This document shows, in pieces, positions 5,669-6,000 of a stretch of DNA of 6,000 nt (its first letter is position 1; the number at the start of each line of letters is the position of its first letter). The notes beneath the pieces are model-generated. The model saw only the letters and a list, made by a program, of their open reading frames with translations. It made no database searches and was not told where the DNA came from. Position numbers and translations under genes: made by a program. Source of the DNA: Clostridia bacterium (GTDB taxonomy: Bacteria; Bacillota_E; SLMV01; PUMD01); assembly GCA_003563755.1 (NCBI GenBank), contig PWUB01000166.1, positions 1 through 6,000 on the forward strand. Reading direction: 5' to 3'.

Positions 5669-6000
5669 TTATCCCCCCTGTGCTGCCCGGCGCCTCCTGG
5701 CCCTGAGAAGATCCACGAAGGCCTCGAGGCGCGTCTCCACCCCGCCCCTGCCCGTCTGCTCATCGATGAACAGAGTGAGGACGGGGATGCCGAGGTCCCG
5801 GCTGAGGGCGGGCATTATGCTCTTTGCCACTATCTCGGGAATGCACGAGAAGGGGGCCAGCTGCACCACCCCATCATATCCCTGCCGGGCGTAGTGTATG
5901 GTTTCTCCGACGCTGTTCTGCCCGTGGCCGCCCACGTTCTCGGAGAGGTAGGGAGCTGCCAGGCGGGCCACGCTCGCATCACCCAGCCTCACGATGTCGG
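5669..6000 (-). CDS. HgdB/DUF2229-like dehydratase or activase-related subunit, 5'-truncated
   Basis: The last 109 residues of a protein whose start lies beyond the right edge; the frame is open to 6000 and ends with TAA at 5669-5671. Recognisable blocks are ENVGGHGQNSVGETI, then DGVVQLAPFSCIPEIVAKS, then IPVLTLFIDEQTG and VETRLEAFVDLL, the characteristic C-terminal signature of the HgdB/DUF2229 'CoA activase-related' proteins. The Cys in PFSCIPE is the conserved position that often serves as an iron-sulfur ligand in the dehydratase subunits. The C-terminus ends in a run of Arg followed by Ala/Gly. It sits directly upstream of the activase with one base between stop and start, and the activase's ribosome-binding site lies within its final codons, so the two should be made together and probably work as a complex. 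With only the C-terminus visible, I cannot tell a true dehydratase subunit from the activase-associated type. Confidence 0.88.
   Translation of the reverse strand, partial: DIVRLGDASVARLAAPYLSENVGGHGQNSVGETIHYARQGYDGVVQLAPFSCIPEIVAKSIMPALSRDLGIPVLTLFIDEQTGRGGVETRLEAFVDLLRARRRRAAQGG
5673..5679 (-). promoter_or_regulatory. Shine-Dalgarno site deciding the GTG start of the activase
   Basis: AGGGGGG on the minus strand stands 5 nt before the GTG at 5667. It is embedded in the last codons of the upstream partner gene, so translation of the two is likely coupled, and it argues against the longer ATG start at 5763. Confidence 0.75.

Noticed and set aside
5668..5763. An N-terminal extension of 32 codons for the activase from the ATG at 5763.
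   Set aside because: It would overlap the partner gene by about 95 bases, the added residues are Arg/Gly-rich and unlike the family, and the GTG at 5667 has an excellent ribosome-binding site.

Overview
This is a GC-rich bacterial window. It starts genes with GTG, and probably once with TTG, behind strong purine-rich Shine-Dalgarno sites, and many reverse-strand frames are open for a long way. The gene set suggests an anaerobe: a 2-hydroxyacyl-CoA dehydratase-type activase with its partner subunit, a short QueG-like protein for two 4Fe-4S clusters, and a large CocE-type hydrolase. A high-GC anaerobic Actinomycetota or Bacillota lineage would fit. This is inference, because no rRNA or other phylogenetic marker is present. 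I saw no tRNA, CRISPR array, insertion sequence or attachment site.

Layout: (1) 1-742, minus: 3'-truncated alpha/beta hydrolase with an N-terminal membrane or signal segment and a GTG start. (2) 795-2597, minus: complete CocE/NonD (peptidase S15-type) hydrolase, 52 bp upstream of gene 1 and probably co-transcribed with it. (3) 2598-2842: divergent intergenic spacer with an 11-C tract. (4) 2843-3556, plus: compact QueG-like protein with ligands for two 4Fe-4S clusters. (5) about 3576-3804, plus: frameshifted C-terminal remnant of a DUF1287 gene. (6) 3870-4502, plus: conserved-looking 210-aa protein of unknown function, with a palindrome over its stop codon. (7) 4503-4668: convergent spacer. 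(8) 4669-5667, minus: BadF/BadG/BcrA/BcrD-type activase of 332 aa with an extra cysteine-rich tail. (9) 5669-6000, minus: C-terminal part of an HgdB/DUF2229-like partner, running off the right edge and tightly coupled to gene 8.

Genes 8 and 9 form one unit: the family activase is an ATP-driven electron donor carrying a [4Fe-4S] cluster, and its upstream neighbour looks like the dehydratase- or activase-related subunit. The two hydrolases form a separate minus-strand unit. The plus-strand block between them is the least understood part. I did not find a clearly new multi-gene system. The best leads are the cysteine tail of the activase, the 210-aa protein, and the decayed DUF1287 gene between two intact genes.
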